Origin: Bin80 sp965116685
GTDB lineage: Bacteria; Bacteroidota; Rhodothermia; Rhodothermales; Bin80
Assembly: GCA_965116685.1 (NCBI GenBank)
Contig: OZ220707.1
Span: 2,604,001-2,668,000, forward strand
Length of the DNA: 64,000 nt
Direction of reading: 5' to 3'
Shown: piece after piece, positions 55,657 to 64,000 of the stretch
Numbering within the stretch: position 1 is the stretch's first letter
How the letters are laid out: the number at the start of each line of letters is the position of its first letter
Program-made: the position numbers and the translations under genes
The notes under the pieces: model-generated
What the model was told of the DNA's origin: nothing
What the model saw: the letters and a program-made list of their open reading frames with translations, nothing else
Databases searched by the model: none

Positions 55657-58296
55657 ATGAAGAAAACTTCGTTCATGATTCAAAAATGCCTGTCCTGTTG
55701 CATAGCGGGTGCTTTTTTATTCTCATCCATGGTGATGGCACAAGGCACTGCCACCTATGAGCTCACCTTCACATCAACATGGACTGCCGAGACACATCCT
55801 GACGGCTATCCACCTAGCCCCCACTTCTCCGGGCTGATTGGGGGGACCCATAATGATGCAGTGAAGTTTTGGCGTACGGGGGAGACCGCCAGTGACGGAA
55901 TCGAGAGTATGGCAGAAACCGGGGGCACGGGGGTGCTTCGAGGTGAAATCAACCAGGCCAAAGGGGGCGGTAATGCCGATACGATCATCTCCGGGGGTGG
56001 TTTAGGCCGCCCTCCAGCCTCTACAAAAACAACATTCGAGATTCGACCTCCATGGAATCTAGTCACCGTTACATCCATGTTGGCACCCAGTCCGGACTGG
56101 TTCGTCGGTGTGCGAGACTTGAGCCTGCTGGATGATGATATGAACTGGATTGATACGCTTGAGGTAGACTTGTATGTCTACGATGCAGGAACAGACAGTG
56201 GACCCGACTATACCTCACGGAATCAGGACACGAATCCACGGGAGAATATCACACGCATAGAGGAATCTCCATTTTTAGTTGATGGAGAAGTCAAACCAGT
56301 CGGAACGTTTCGCTTTGCGTTACAAACAGTTCAGCTTCCTTCGGATGGCTACTTCAGTGTTGATGGAATCGAGATTTTAGATGGAAGTGGTCAACCGGTT
56401 GTTATGAAAGGGATAGGATTGGGGGGATGGCTGCTACCGGAAGGCTATATGCTGCATATCTCAACGCCAGGGAGGACAGATGGGCCTACCGGGATCCGGG
56501 ATCAGATGACTGAGCTCGTCGGTGAGGCGAACACAGATAGGTTCTTTGAGCTATTTACGGAGAAGTATGTGCAGGAGAAGGATATAGAAGCAATCAAGGA
56601 CTGGGGGTTCGATCATGTTCGATTCCCCTTCCATTATCGCCTGTTATATAATCCCGAGATGGACGAGTGGGATGAAGAGGGATTTGATTTACTGGACACA
56701 TTTCTTGAATGGTGCAGGAAGAATGACCTTGCAGTTCTTCTTGATATGCATGCAGCTCCAGGAGCGCAGAGTGCGGGAGGGATTGCAGACAGTGATGGGG
56801 AAGCCCGGCTTTGGACAGAACCTGACAAGTACTGGCCGCAAACCATCAAGATCTGGCGTGAAATCGCCAGGCGCTACGGCGATGATCCCATCATTATGGG
56901 GTATGACCTGATCAATGAGCCGGTGTTACCTGGTGACGTCATGGGATCAGAGTTGGCGGGGCTGTATACCCGGATCATTAACGCAGTCCAGCCGATTTCT
57001 CCCAATCATCTGTTCTTTCTGGAAGGGGACCAGTTCGCCAAATCGTTTGACGAGCATCTGCGGGCTATTCCAGATCACAAGGACAACATTGTCTATGCGT
57101 TCCATTATTACTGGGGTGGACCGAATCAAGATGCGATCAATTACCTGCTTGGGTACAGGAACCAAGACCAGGTCCCGCTCTATCTGGGGGAGACAGGCGA
57201 GAACTCTAATGGCTGGTTTTATGCTATGACAAAGCTGGTAGAGAAACATAGAATTGGAATCAACTGGTGGACGCATAAGAAAATTGAGACGCTAACCAGT
57301 CCGGTCAGTTCGCCGTTTGCAGCGGGTTACGAGGCTGTGATTAATTATTGGCGCGGGGGACCTAAACCCTCCGCAGAAGCAGCAACTCGGGGCCTTTTGG
57401 CAATGGCCCAGAATCTGGAACTTGATTCTGCCAGAGTAAACCGTGGCCTCTTGGCTGCTCTCTTTGATCCCGAGTTTGGAACGAAGCAAAAGCCATTCAA
57501 GAAGCATGAGATCCCAGGCATTGTCAATGCAGCCGACTACGACTTGGGCCATCAAGGGATCGCGTATAATGACACGGACTGGGCCAATACAGGAAATGAC
57601 GACACGGGGAACAGGGGCTACAGGTACCGCAATGATGGGGTGGATATTGAGGAATCCAAAGATCCCGAAGGGTTTAGATACAATGTGGGGTTTACGGAGC
57701 GTTTTGAATGGATGGAATATACCGTGGATATTCTGGAGGATGGAGTCTATGAAATTGATATTCGGGGTGCGAGTGCAACTGGCGGTGACCGAACCGGAAC
57801 AGATATAATCTTTTTGATGGATGGCGAGCGGATTGGGGAGGTCGAAGTCGGCGACACCGGAGGCTGGCAGAATTGGGTGACCCGGCAGGTGCGTACGCCC
57901 GAATTAAAGGCTGGCAGTGGACGCGTTCTTCGAGTAACTTTTGCAGACCGGAACGTGAATCTTAATCGGATGACATTCCGCAAGGAATCCCCGGTCAACG
58001 TGGAACCTGAGCGAAGACTCATTGAACCGGAACTGCTCGCTAGCTACCCGAATCCATTTACAGAGGAGGTCAATATATCATTCTCTACCCCAGAGTTGGT
58101 ATCCGTTTCTGCTGTATTATATGATGTGTTGGGGCGCCAGGTATTTGAGTCAGAAAAGGCGTCTTATGACGCGGGGAGGCATGAACTTGCATTGGCACCG
58201 GACTTGGCACCGGGAGTGTATATCCTGCGATTACAACTCACAGGATCTCAGGACCCTCGGACGTTTACGCAACCACTGGTGGTCGGAGGTAGGTAG
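55657..58296 (+). CDS. Secreted GH5 glycoside hydrolase with Spondin_N, CBM6-like and T9SS sorting domains
   Basis: The 879-residue protein has a signal peptide (to ~residue 29). Residues ~30-225 resemble a Spondin_N domain (ATYELTFTSTWTAETHPDGY; DWFVGVRDLSLLDDD). Residues ~240-590 are a GH5 barrel with acid/base Glu421 in IMGYDLINEP and nucleophile Glu512 in LYLGETGENSNGWF. Residues ~620-780 are CBM6-like (GFTERFEWMEYTVDILEDGV; WQNWVTRQVRTPELKAG). The C-terminal ~85 residues (SYPNPFTEEVNISFSTPELV ... GRQVFESEKASYDAGRHELA ... APGVYILRL) are a T9SS type A sorting signal. It should act on beta-glucan-like polymers outside the cell; substrate inferred. Confidence 0.88.
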   Translation: MKKTSFMIQKCLSCCIAGAFLFSSMVMAQGTATYELTFTSTWTAETHPDGYPPSPHFSGLIGGTHNDAVKFWRTGETASDGIESMAETGGTGVLRGEINQAKGGGNADTIISGGGLGRPPASTKTTFEIRPPWNLVTVTSMLAPSPDWFVGVRDLSLLDDDMNWIDTLEVDLYVYDAGTDSGPDYTSRNQDTNPRENITRIEESPFLVDGEVKPVGTFRFALQTVQLPSDGYFSVDGIEILDGSGQPVVMKGIGLGGWLLPEGYMLHISTPGRTDGPTGIRDQMTELVGEANTDRFFELFTEKYVQEKDIEAIKDWGFDHVRFPFHYRLLYNPEMDEWDEEGFDLLDTFLEWCRKNDLAVLLDMHAAPGAQSAGGIADSDGEARLWTEPDKYWPQTIKIWREIARRYGDDPIIMGYDLINEPVLPGDVMGSELAGLYTRIINAVQPISPNHLFFLEGDQFAKSFDEHLRAIPDHKDNIVYAFHYYWGGPNQDAINYLLGYRNQDQVPLYLGETGENSNGWFYAMTKLVEKHRIGINWWTHKKIETLTSPVSSPFAAGYEAVINYWRGGPKPSAEAATRGLLAMAQNLELDSARVNRGLLAALFDPEFGTKQKPFKKHEIPGIVNAADYDLGHQGIAYNDTDWANTGNDDTGNRGYRYRNDGVDIEESKDPEGFRYNVGFTERFEWMEYTVDILEDGVYEIDIRGASATGGDRTGTDIIFLMDGERIGEVEVGDTGGWQNWVTRQVRTPELKAGSGRVLRVTFADRNVNLNRMTFRKESPVNVEPERRLIEPELLASYPNPFTEEVNISFSTPELVSVSAVLYDVLGRQVFESEKASYDAGRHELALAPDLAPGVYILRLQLTGSQDPRTFTQPLVVGGR

Positions 58297-58579
58297 CGTC
58301 AGGCCATTTTTCGGACTGGGGCAGGTATTGGCCACGGATGCGTTTGAATTTTACAGCGGATCGGATCGTGGCCGTTTCACCATCTGGCGACGGTTTGCAA
58401 TAAGTGCGAATGTGGACCAGGTTCTGTTGCGGTCAAAAATTGACTCTTCTCATAACGAAGTTCTGGGTTTCTCGCAGCATATTGCCTAATGTCTCAGAGT
58501 GCATCTTGTGGATTGATCTGACGGCAGGAGCGTTCAACCTGAAAGTTGGCCAATTTCGCCCTCCAAGATTGGGGGTGTT

Positions 58580-60166
58580 ATGAATAATCTGTGTGAATTA
58601 CTGCATACACTGCCCCAGTACGAATTGCTCAGAGCAGTGGAGGAGGAAGCCCGGAGCCGGAACCTGGAAGTTTATGCAGTCGGGGGATTTGTTCGCGATG
58701 CAATTCTTGGGCGTTCAACGACAGATATAGATTTTGTGACGCTGGGGCAGGGATCCGGGATCCAGTTAGCCCGTGCGGTAAGTACCCGTCTGAACGGCTC
58801 TGTAGCTCATATCTATCCGAAATTTGGAACGGCCGCGGTTCGGGTGAAGGATATAGTCCTGGAGTTTGTAGCCGCGCGGCGTGAGAGTTATCGAAAAGAT
58901 TCCCGGAAGCCCATTGTTGAGAATGGTACGCTGGAGGATGACTTGCTTCGGCGGGATTTTACGGTGAATGCATTGGCGATCAGCCTTGCCGGGGGGTTGT
59001 CATTTGGGGAGCTTCTGGATCCGCTTGGTGGTTTGGTGGACATGAATGCAGGGAAGCTCCGAACCCCCCGATCGCCAAGGGTCACGTTTGCAGATGATCC
59101 GCTGCGGATGATCCGGGCTGCCCGCTTTGCAACTCAGCTGAGCTTTCACATTGATCCGCAGACACGAAATGGGATGAAGCAGGAGGCACAACGTCTTGAA
59201 ATTGTAAGCCAGGAAAGGATCACCGATGAACTGCACAAAATCATGGCCAGCCCCACACCGTCCACGGGCTTGAAAATTTTGGAAGAAACCGAACTCCTGC
59301 CTAAATTTTTCCTGGAGCTCAGTGCACTCAGAGGGGTGGATACGGTGGCAGGGCAGCGCCACAAGGATAATTTTTATCATACATTGCAGGTGGTGGACAA
59401 TGTGGTTGCAGCGGCTCCACCGGACCGGTACTGGTTACGTTGGGCAGCACTGTTGCATGATGTGGGGAAACCGCAAACCAAACGTTTCATCCCTGGAAGT
59501 GGCTGGACATTCCACGGTCATGAATATCGTGGATCAAGAATGGTGCCAAAGCTGTTCAGGAAGCTACGCCTGCCGACAGATGAGCGTATGGCGTATGTCA
59601 AAAAGCTGGTAGCTTTGCATCATAGGCCCGTTGCACTTGTGGATGATGAAGTTACAGATTCCGCAGTCCGACGACTATTGTTTGATGCTGGTGAAGATAT
59701 TGATGATCTAATGATCCTGGTTCGGGCAGATATCACCTCCCGCAATCCGAAACGCGTGCGGCGTTATCTGCGGGCATTTGATTCGGTGGCCCGTAAGTTT
59801 GAAGAAGTGGAGGCGAAGGATCACCTGCGGAATTTTCAACCACCGCTTGGAGGAGAGGAAATTATGAAGGTGGTTGGGATCAAGGCCGGTGTGGCGGTCG
59901 GGATCATCAAGTATGCGGTCCGTGAAGCGATTTTGGATGGAAAAATCCCGAATGAACATGATGCCGCTTTTGCATTGATGATGCAAATCAAGGACGACGC
60001 ACTGCGCCGGGCCAAACTCTATGAGGAGGTGGTGTTGTCCATGCGCGTGAGCGAGCGGCCTGCGGCCCATGCCCTAAAGCAGGAAATCATGACCGGTGAC
60101 CTTCCTGAGGATCACTATGCGGCTTTGGAACACCTGGCATCAATGAAAGCGCGGCTACTGGCCTGA
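58580..60166 (+). CDS. CCA tRNA nucleotidyltransferase / poly(A) polymerase with HD domain
   Basis: The 528-residue protein has the nucleotidyltransferase head VYAVGGFVRDAILGRSTTDI and DFVTLG (catalytic carboxylates), DLLRRDFTVNALAISLAGGL, DDPLRMIRAARFATQLSF, and an HD domain with LLHDVGKPQTKRF and HGHEYRG. It repairs or adds the CCA end of tRNA. The HD domain may add phosphatase activity. Its 3' end overlaps the convergent gene at 60155 by 12 bases. Confidence 0.9.
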   Translation: MNNLCELLHTLPQYELLRAVEEEARSRNLEVYAVGGFVRDAILGRSTTDIDFVTLGQGSGIQLARAVSTRLNGSVAHIYPKFGTAAVRVKDIVLEFVAARRESYRKDSRKPIVENGTLEDDLLRRDFTVNALAISLAGGLSFGELLDPLGGLVDMNAGKLRTPRSPRVTFADDPLRMIRAARFATQLSFHIDPQTRNGMKQEAQRLEIVSQERITDELHKIMASPTPSTGLKILEETELLPKFFLELSALRGVDTVAGQRHKDNFYHTLQVVDNVVAAAPPDRYWLRWAALLHDVGKPQTKRFIPGSGWTFHGHEYRGSRMVPKLFRKLRLPTDERMAYVKKLVALHHRPVALVDDEVTDSAVRRLLFDAGEDIDDLMILVRADITSRNPKRVRRYLRAFDSVARKFEEVEAKDHLRNFQPPLGGEEIMKVVGIKAGVAVGIIKYAVREAILDGKIPNEHDAAFALMMQIKDDALRRAKLYEEVVLSMRVSERPAAHALKQEIMTGDLPEDHYAALEHLASMKARLLA

Positions 60167-60553
60167 TGCGCTGGGGCGCACATCCCAGATCATCATCTGC
60201 TCAATGTTGGCGTAATCCTCCTCCCCATCAGAATCCGTAAAGGAGTAATCCCCAAGCATCGTGCGCGCCATGGGGCTCAATCGTTGCCAAAGAATTCCTT
60301 CCTGATCCCTGAACTCATCAGGAAACGGGCTGGGGATCTCATAATTGGGATGATAGGTCTTATACGTTTTATGTGCCTGATAGATTGCTGACCGGCGTGC
60401 CCCGGGCTCCGAGACACTGGAGCCCGTGACTTCAAAGGGACTCACCGTGATTGTAGCCATCACGGTCCCGTCTTCAGCCTCTTCATATTCAGGGCGCATG
60501 ACTTCAAAATCCAGAGGTTTGGGATAGGCACTCCGTTCGTCAAAATCGATCAT
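60155..60553 (-). CDS. Conserved-looking protein of unknown function
   Basis: The 132-residue protein is soluble, acidic and aromatic-rich (MIDFDERSAYPKPLDFEVMR; VMATITVSPFEVTGS; TYHPNYEIPSPFPDEFRDQE). No signal peptide or membrane segment is visible, and I recognise no family. The coding pattern is good and the frame intact; the ends overlap the CCA gene by 12 bases. Confidence 0.55.
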   Translation of the reverse strand: MIDFDERSAYPKPLDFEVMRPEYEEAEDGTVMATITVSPFEVTGSSVSEPGARRSAIYQAHKTYKTYHPNYEIPSPFPDEFRDQEGILWQRLSPMARTMLGDYSFTDSDGEEDYANIEQMMIWDVRPSASGQ

Positions 60554-60976
60554 TTTTTTTCTCCGTTGAGAGCGGTTTTACCCGTGCACATGGGATGGGG
60601 TTCGTTTTTGTCCACAGTGAATAGTGAATTTCTGGTGAATTTTCTGTGCGATCTTGTGTGATCCTGTGGATAGAACAGAGTGAGTTAAAATAACGGCATT
60701 GTATTGTTCAAAAACCGTTCAATTCCCCGGAAAACGAACAAAAGGGTCTCTTGCAAAACTCTCTCATTTGGAGGAGAATATTACTCTGAGAGTTTCTAAG
60801 GGCATATTCTGTGAATTGTAGAAGAGTTTTGCAAGAATCTCAAAATAAAATTTTTTGTCTGAATCAGAACATAAATATTAATGACATTTATACTTTTTTT
60901 TCTTATGTTGTAGCGACATTGGGACACTGTCCCCCAATCGCCATACACTGATATTATCAATTCCTGAATTTTAGCC
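60554..60976. other. AT-rich intergenic region upstream of nrdJ with MITE-like element
   Basis: This 423-base stretch contains the inverted-repeat element at 60744-60841 and an AT-rich promoter-like zone just before nrdJ. I searched by eye for a cobalamin riboswitch and NrdR boxes and could not support either. Confidence 0.5.
60744..60841. mobile_element. 98-bp MITE-like inverted repeat
   Basis: TCTTGCAAAACTCT (60749-60762) is a perfect inverse of AGAGTTTTGCAAGA (60823-60836), with weaker matching at the outer five bases. A nested AAACTCTC/GAGAGTTT pair (60756-60763/60788-60795) allows an alternative hairpin. Repeats of this TTTTGCAA type resemble IS5/IS1182-like ends, so it may be a non-autonomous element; alternatively the two hairpins could regulate nrdJ. 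Confidence 0.6.
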
Positions 60977-63934
60977 ATGAAATCGCCGTCTGCCAAATCT
61001 ACTGCAAAGCCATCATCTGTGACTTTTCAGAAGGGACTGTCTGTTAAACGTGTTTTCTCCAACGAGGGGGAGAATGCATTTGATTCGCTCAAGTGGGAAA
61101 AGCGAAATGCTGCAATCAAGAATCCGCAGGGGGAGTCCGTATTTGAGCAGAGAGGTGTGGAGTTTCCAAAAAAATGGAGCGCCCTGGCGACGAATGTAGT
61201 CGCTTCAAAGTACTTCTATGGAGATCTGGCCAATACCCATATGGAGCCGGATGAAGGAGGACGCGAGCACTCCTTGCGTCAATTGATCTATCGTGTGACA
61301 CGTACCATCGCGGACTGGGGACACAAGCAGGACTATTTTGCCACCAAGGAAGATGCAGATCGATTCCATGACGAGTTGACCTGGCTTTGTGTGAACCAGT
61401 ATGGTGCCTTCAATTCGCCGGTGTGGTTCAACGTTGGCCTGCATGATCGCTATGGAGTGAGCGATTCTGGGGACAGAACGATTTGGGGCTGGAGTGCGGA
61501 AAAACAGAAGGTCGTGGATGTAGATCCCTATGAGTATCCACAGGGTTCGGCCTGTTTTATCATCTCCGTCAAGGATTCGATTGATGATATATGGCAGTTA
61601 ATGTCGGAGAGCGCACGACTGTTTAAGTTCGGATCGGGCGTAGGGGCAGATTGGTCTACACTTCGGTCAACGCATGAAAAATTGTCGGGAGGGGGGATTC
61701 CCAGTGGGCCGGTGAGTTTTATGCGTGTGCAGGATGCAACTGGAGGAACGATCAAAAGTGGAGGGAAGACACGTCGGGCCGCAATCATGCAGACACTGAA
61801 GATCTGGCATCCGGATGTGGAAGAATTTATCAACTCTAAAAAAGAGGAGGAGAAAAAGGCCTGGGCGTTGATTGAGCAGGGATACGATGGATCATTTAAT
61901 GGTCCGGCGTATGGCTCCGTAGCGTTTCAGAATGTAAACCAGTCGGTGCGGTTGAATGACGATTTCATGAAAGCGGTGGAGTCGGGGACTCCATTTGCGC
62001 TTCGCAAAGTCACAACCGGGGAAGTTGTCCGGCAGGTTGATGCCAACATGCTCCTGGATCGGATTGCCGAGGGGACCCATATCTGTGGCGATCCAGGGGT
62101 GCAGTATGAGGACATCATCCAGAAATGGCACACTTGTAGCGTAACCGGTCCCATCAACTCAAGCAATCCCTGCTCTGAGTACATGTTTTTGGATAATTCC
62201 GCGTGCAACCTGGCCAGCCTGAATCTGTGCAAGTTCCAAGAGGAAGATGGCTCCTTTAATGTTGAACGTTTCAGGGCTGCAGTGCGGATTTATATTACTG
62301 CAATGGAGATCATCGTGGATAACGCCGGGTACCCGAGTGAAAGCATCGCCAGAAACAGCCATCTTTTCCGTCCATTGGGACTCGGCTTTGCCAACCTGGG
62401 GGCACTCTTGATGGCCATGGGGCTTCCCTATGATAGTGATCAGGGACGTGCAGTTGCTGGTGCGGTTATGGCGATTGAGCATGCGGAGGCGTACGCCCGA
62501 AGTGCGGAGATTGCCGCCAACCCCAGGATCGGTCCCTTTGCCGGCTATGAAGAGAATCGTGAAAGTATGCTTGAGGTCATGCGTATGCATCGCGATGCTG
62601 TGAATGAGATTGATGAAAGTTGCCCTGAATATCTGCGGAGTGCCGCAGAAGAGTCACTGGATCGAATGGTTGCACTTGGAGAGCGTCATGGTTATCGCAA
62701 TTCACAGGTAACCGTGCTTGCTCCGACAGGAACGATTGCCTTCATGATGGACTGTGATACCACCGGGATTGAACCGGATATCGCACTCGTAAAATACAAG
62801 TTGTTGGCAGGCAAGGGGGATGGCACGCTCAAAATTGTCAATCGCACAGTGCCGGAAGCGCTTACTCGCCTAGGGTACGATGAAGAGCAGATTGAGAAGA
62901 TTCTTGCGTATATCAATGAGCATGATACGATTGAGGGGGCACCAGACCTGAAAGAAGCAGACTTACCGGTCTTCGATTGTGCATTCAAGCCCTTTAACGG
63001 GACCCGTAGCGTGCACTTCATGGGGCATATCCGTATGATGGCAGCCTGCCAGCCGTTTGTATCCGGTGCAATCTCCAAGACGGTGAATATGCCCGAGGAG
63101 GTCACTTCAGAGGAGATCGGGGAGGCCTATATGGAAGGCTGGCACCTGGGCTTGAAAGCATTGGCCATCTACCGCGAAAACTCCAAGCGTAGCCAGCCTC
63201 TGTCCACGTCCGAAGGTGGCAACACGAAAAGCGCTGCCTCGGGAGATGGATTGCCAGCGGAAGCGGAAATTGTCAGTCCCCGTGTCATGTACAAGTCGAC
63301 GCGCAAGCGTCTTCCTGATGAGCGGCCTGCCCTGACACACAAATTCAGTGTTAGCGGTCACGAAGGGTATCTGCATGTAGGGCTCTATCCTGATACAGAA
63401 TTGCCGGGTGAAATCTTCATCAGGATGGCGAAGGAAGGATCAACGATTTCCGGGCTGATGGATGCCTTTGCCACGAGTATCTCCATTGCTTTGCAGTATG
63501 GGGTGCCACTGGAAGATCTATGTGCCAAGTTCAGTTTCATGCGTTTTGAGCCGAGTGGGTACACGAATAACCGGAAGATCCCGATGGCCATGTCCATCAT
63601 GGATTATATCTTCCGATATCTGTCACTCACCTTCCTGGAGAAGCCGGTCATTCCAGAGGTCATCAAAAATGCGGTTCAGGATATTGAGGAAGATGTACAG
63701 GGACAATGGGATGCAGCAGATGTAAAAGAGCTATCGGCGCAACCAGAGACGGCTCCGGTGAGTTCTCCTCAGAAGGCAGAAGCGGTTGGAGCTATGGAAG
63801 CAGTGGATGTTGAGAACGGTACGTATCAGAATCAGGACGATGCGCCGATTTGTTCAACCTGTGGTGCGATTACGGTGCGCAGCGGTGCTTGCTATGTCTG
63901 CTCACAGTGTGGGAGCTCCAGTGGTTGTGGGTGA
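60977..63934 (+). CDS. nrdJ: Adenosylcobalamin-dependent ribonucleotide reductase
   Basis: This 985-residue class II enzyme reduces ribonucleotides using B12 radical chemistry. Key blocks are FNSPVWFNVGLHDRYG, CFIISVKDSIDDIWQLM, GVGADWSTLRSTHEKLSGGG, INSSNPCSEYMFLDNSACNL (active-site Cys/Glu), and VTVLAPTGTIAFMMDCDTTG. The C-terminus carries a zinc ribbon with CSTCGAITVRSGACYVCSQC. The full chain ends just inside the window. A B12 requirement is implied for the organism. Confidence 0.95.
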   Translation: MKSPSAKSTAKPSSVTFQKGLSVKRVFSNEGENAFDSLKWEKRNAAIKNPQGESVFEQRGVEFPKKWSALATNVVASKYFYGDLANTHMEPDEGGREHSLRQLIYRVTRTIADWGHKQDYFATKEDADRFHDELTWLCVNQYGAFNSPVWFNVGLHDRYGVSDSGDRTIWGWSAEKQKVVDVDPYEYPQGSACFIISVKDSIDDIWQLMSESARLFKFGSGVGADWSTLRSTHEKLSGGGIPSGPVSFMRVQDATGGTIKSGGKTRRAAIMQTLKIWHPDVEEFINSKKEEEKKAWALIEQGYDGSFNGPAYGSVAFQNVNQSVRLNDDFMKAVESGTPFALRKVTTGEVVRQVDANMLLDRIAEGTHICGDPGVQYEDIIQKWHTCSVTGPINSSNPCSEYMFLDNSACNLASLNLCKFQEEDGSFNVERFRAAVRIYITAMEIIVDNAGYPSESIARNSHLFRPLGLGFANLGALLMAMGLPYDSDQGRAVAGAVMAIEHAEAYARSAEIAANPRIGPFAGYEENRESMLEVMRMHRDAVNEIDESCPEYLRSAAEESLDRMVALGERHGYRNSQVTVLAPTGTIAFMMDCDTTGIEPDIALVKYKLLAGKGDGTLKIVNRTVPEALTRLGYDEEQIEKILAYINEHDTIEGAPDLKEADLPVFDCAFKPFNGTRSVHFMGHIRMMAACQPFVSGAISKTVNMPEEVTSEEIGEAYMEGWHLGLKALAIYRENSKRSQPLSTSEGGNTKSAASGDGLPAEAEIVSPRVMYKSTRKRLPDERPALTHKFSVSGHEGYLHVGLYPDTELPGEIFIRMAKEGSTISGLMDAFATSISIALQYGVPLEDLCAKFSFMRFEPSGYTNNRKIPMAMSIMDYIFRYLSLTFLEKPVIPEVIKNAVQDIEEDVQGQWDAADVKELSAQPETAPVSSPQKAEAVGAMEAVDVENGTYQNQDDAPICSTCGAITVRSGACYVCSQCGSSSGCG

Positions 63935-64000
63935 ATGATGTAGTCCATACGAACGGATTGGAGAGCTTTTTGTCTATTCAAGTGGGCGTACTACGGCAGC

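Noticed and set aside
58022..58489. 155-residue frame overlapping the end of the GH5 gene
   Set aside because: It is mostly an out-of-frame reading of the sorting domain, and the remaining tail matches nothing recognised.
60554..60976. Cobalamin riboswitch upstream of nrdJ
   Set aside because: No B12-box-like sequence or conserved core could be seen by eye.
1..64000. tRNA or rRNA genes
   Set aside because: No gene-free interval contained a recognisable cloverleaf or ribosomal RNA sequence by eye; a covariance search was not possible.

Overview
The window is about half GC, densely packed with genes on both strands, and carries several insertion sequences. It looks like a chromosome segment of a Gram-negative member of the Bacteroidota/Rhodothermota group. 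The signs are a TonB-dependent receptor with a carboxypeptidase-like domain paired with a DUF4249 lipoprotein, a Wzi-type outer-membrane protein, a secreted glycoside hydrolase with a type IX secretion (T9SS)-like C-terminal sorting domain, many lipobox signal peptides, a DUF4338/IS4 transposase and a B12-dependent ribonucleotide reductase. Phylum is inferred from protein types only; no rRNA or tRNA gene was seen.

Layout. 1-5.5 kb: the start of a class B penicillin-binding protein (PBP2, minus), a large metallopeptidase/propeller/barrel protein, pyrD and a phosphopantetheinyl transferase. 5.5-9.7 kb: an insertion cluster with an IS110/IS1111-type transposase abutting an IS21-type istA/istB element. 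10.1-14.8 kb: DUF4249 lipoprotein plus TonB receptor operon and an unknown lipoprotein. 15.0-20.1 kb: a DUF4338-IS4 transposase split by a complete IS21 element (16080-18742) flanked by a 7-bp target duplication; removing the element and one repeat restores the reading frame exactly. 20.6-31.7 kb: housekeeping genes (FkbM methyltransferase, frameshifted phoH, dapF, TPR lipoprotein, cystathionine synthase/lyase, PpiD/SurA-type foldase, rplU-rpmA, FAH hydrolase, threonine aldolase, greA and an NlpC/P60-like lipoprotein that lacks its catalytic cysteine).

31.8-41 kb: bacilliredoxin, a decayed transposase-like stretch, a compact pabB-pabA-pabC operon for 4-aminobenzoate, a solo IS21-type end, a secreted protein with four helix-hairpin-helix repeats fused to an HNH nuclease, a gene interrupted at a (GAAA)5 microsatellite (candidate phase-variable locus), and an ISAzo13-type element with perfect 19-bp inverted repeats and a candidate -1 frameshift on an A9 run. 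41.2-49 kb: envelope and exopolysaccharide genes (TonB receptor-like protein, small barrel protein, Wzi; then a polyprenyl glycosylphosphotransferase overlapping a fused E1 alpha/beta 2-oxoacid dehydrogenase). 49-64 kb: bcp, gatB, a TlpA-like protein without CXXC, tpiA, an FmdB-like protein, a serine hydrolase, a ferredoxin, a Spondin_N-GH5-CBM-T9SS enzyme, a CCA-adding/HD enzyme, an unknown protein, a 98-bp MITE-like inverted repeat, and nrdJ.

The most unusual items are the ComEA-like x4/HNH secreted nuclease next to the GAAA-tract gene, the exactly reconstructable nested transposon, the frameshifted ISAzo13 element with an extra N-terminal domain, and the Spondin_N-GH5 fusion.
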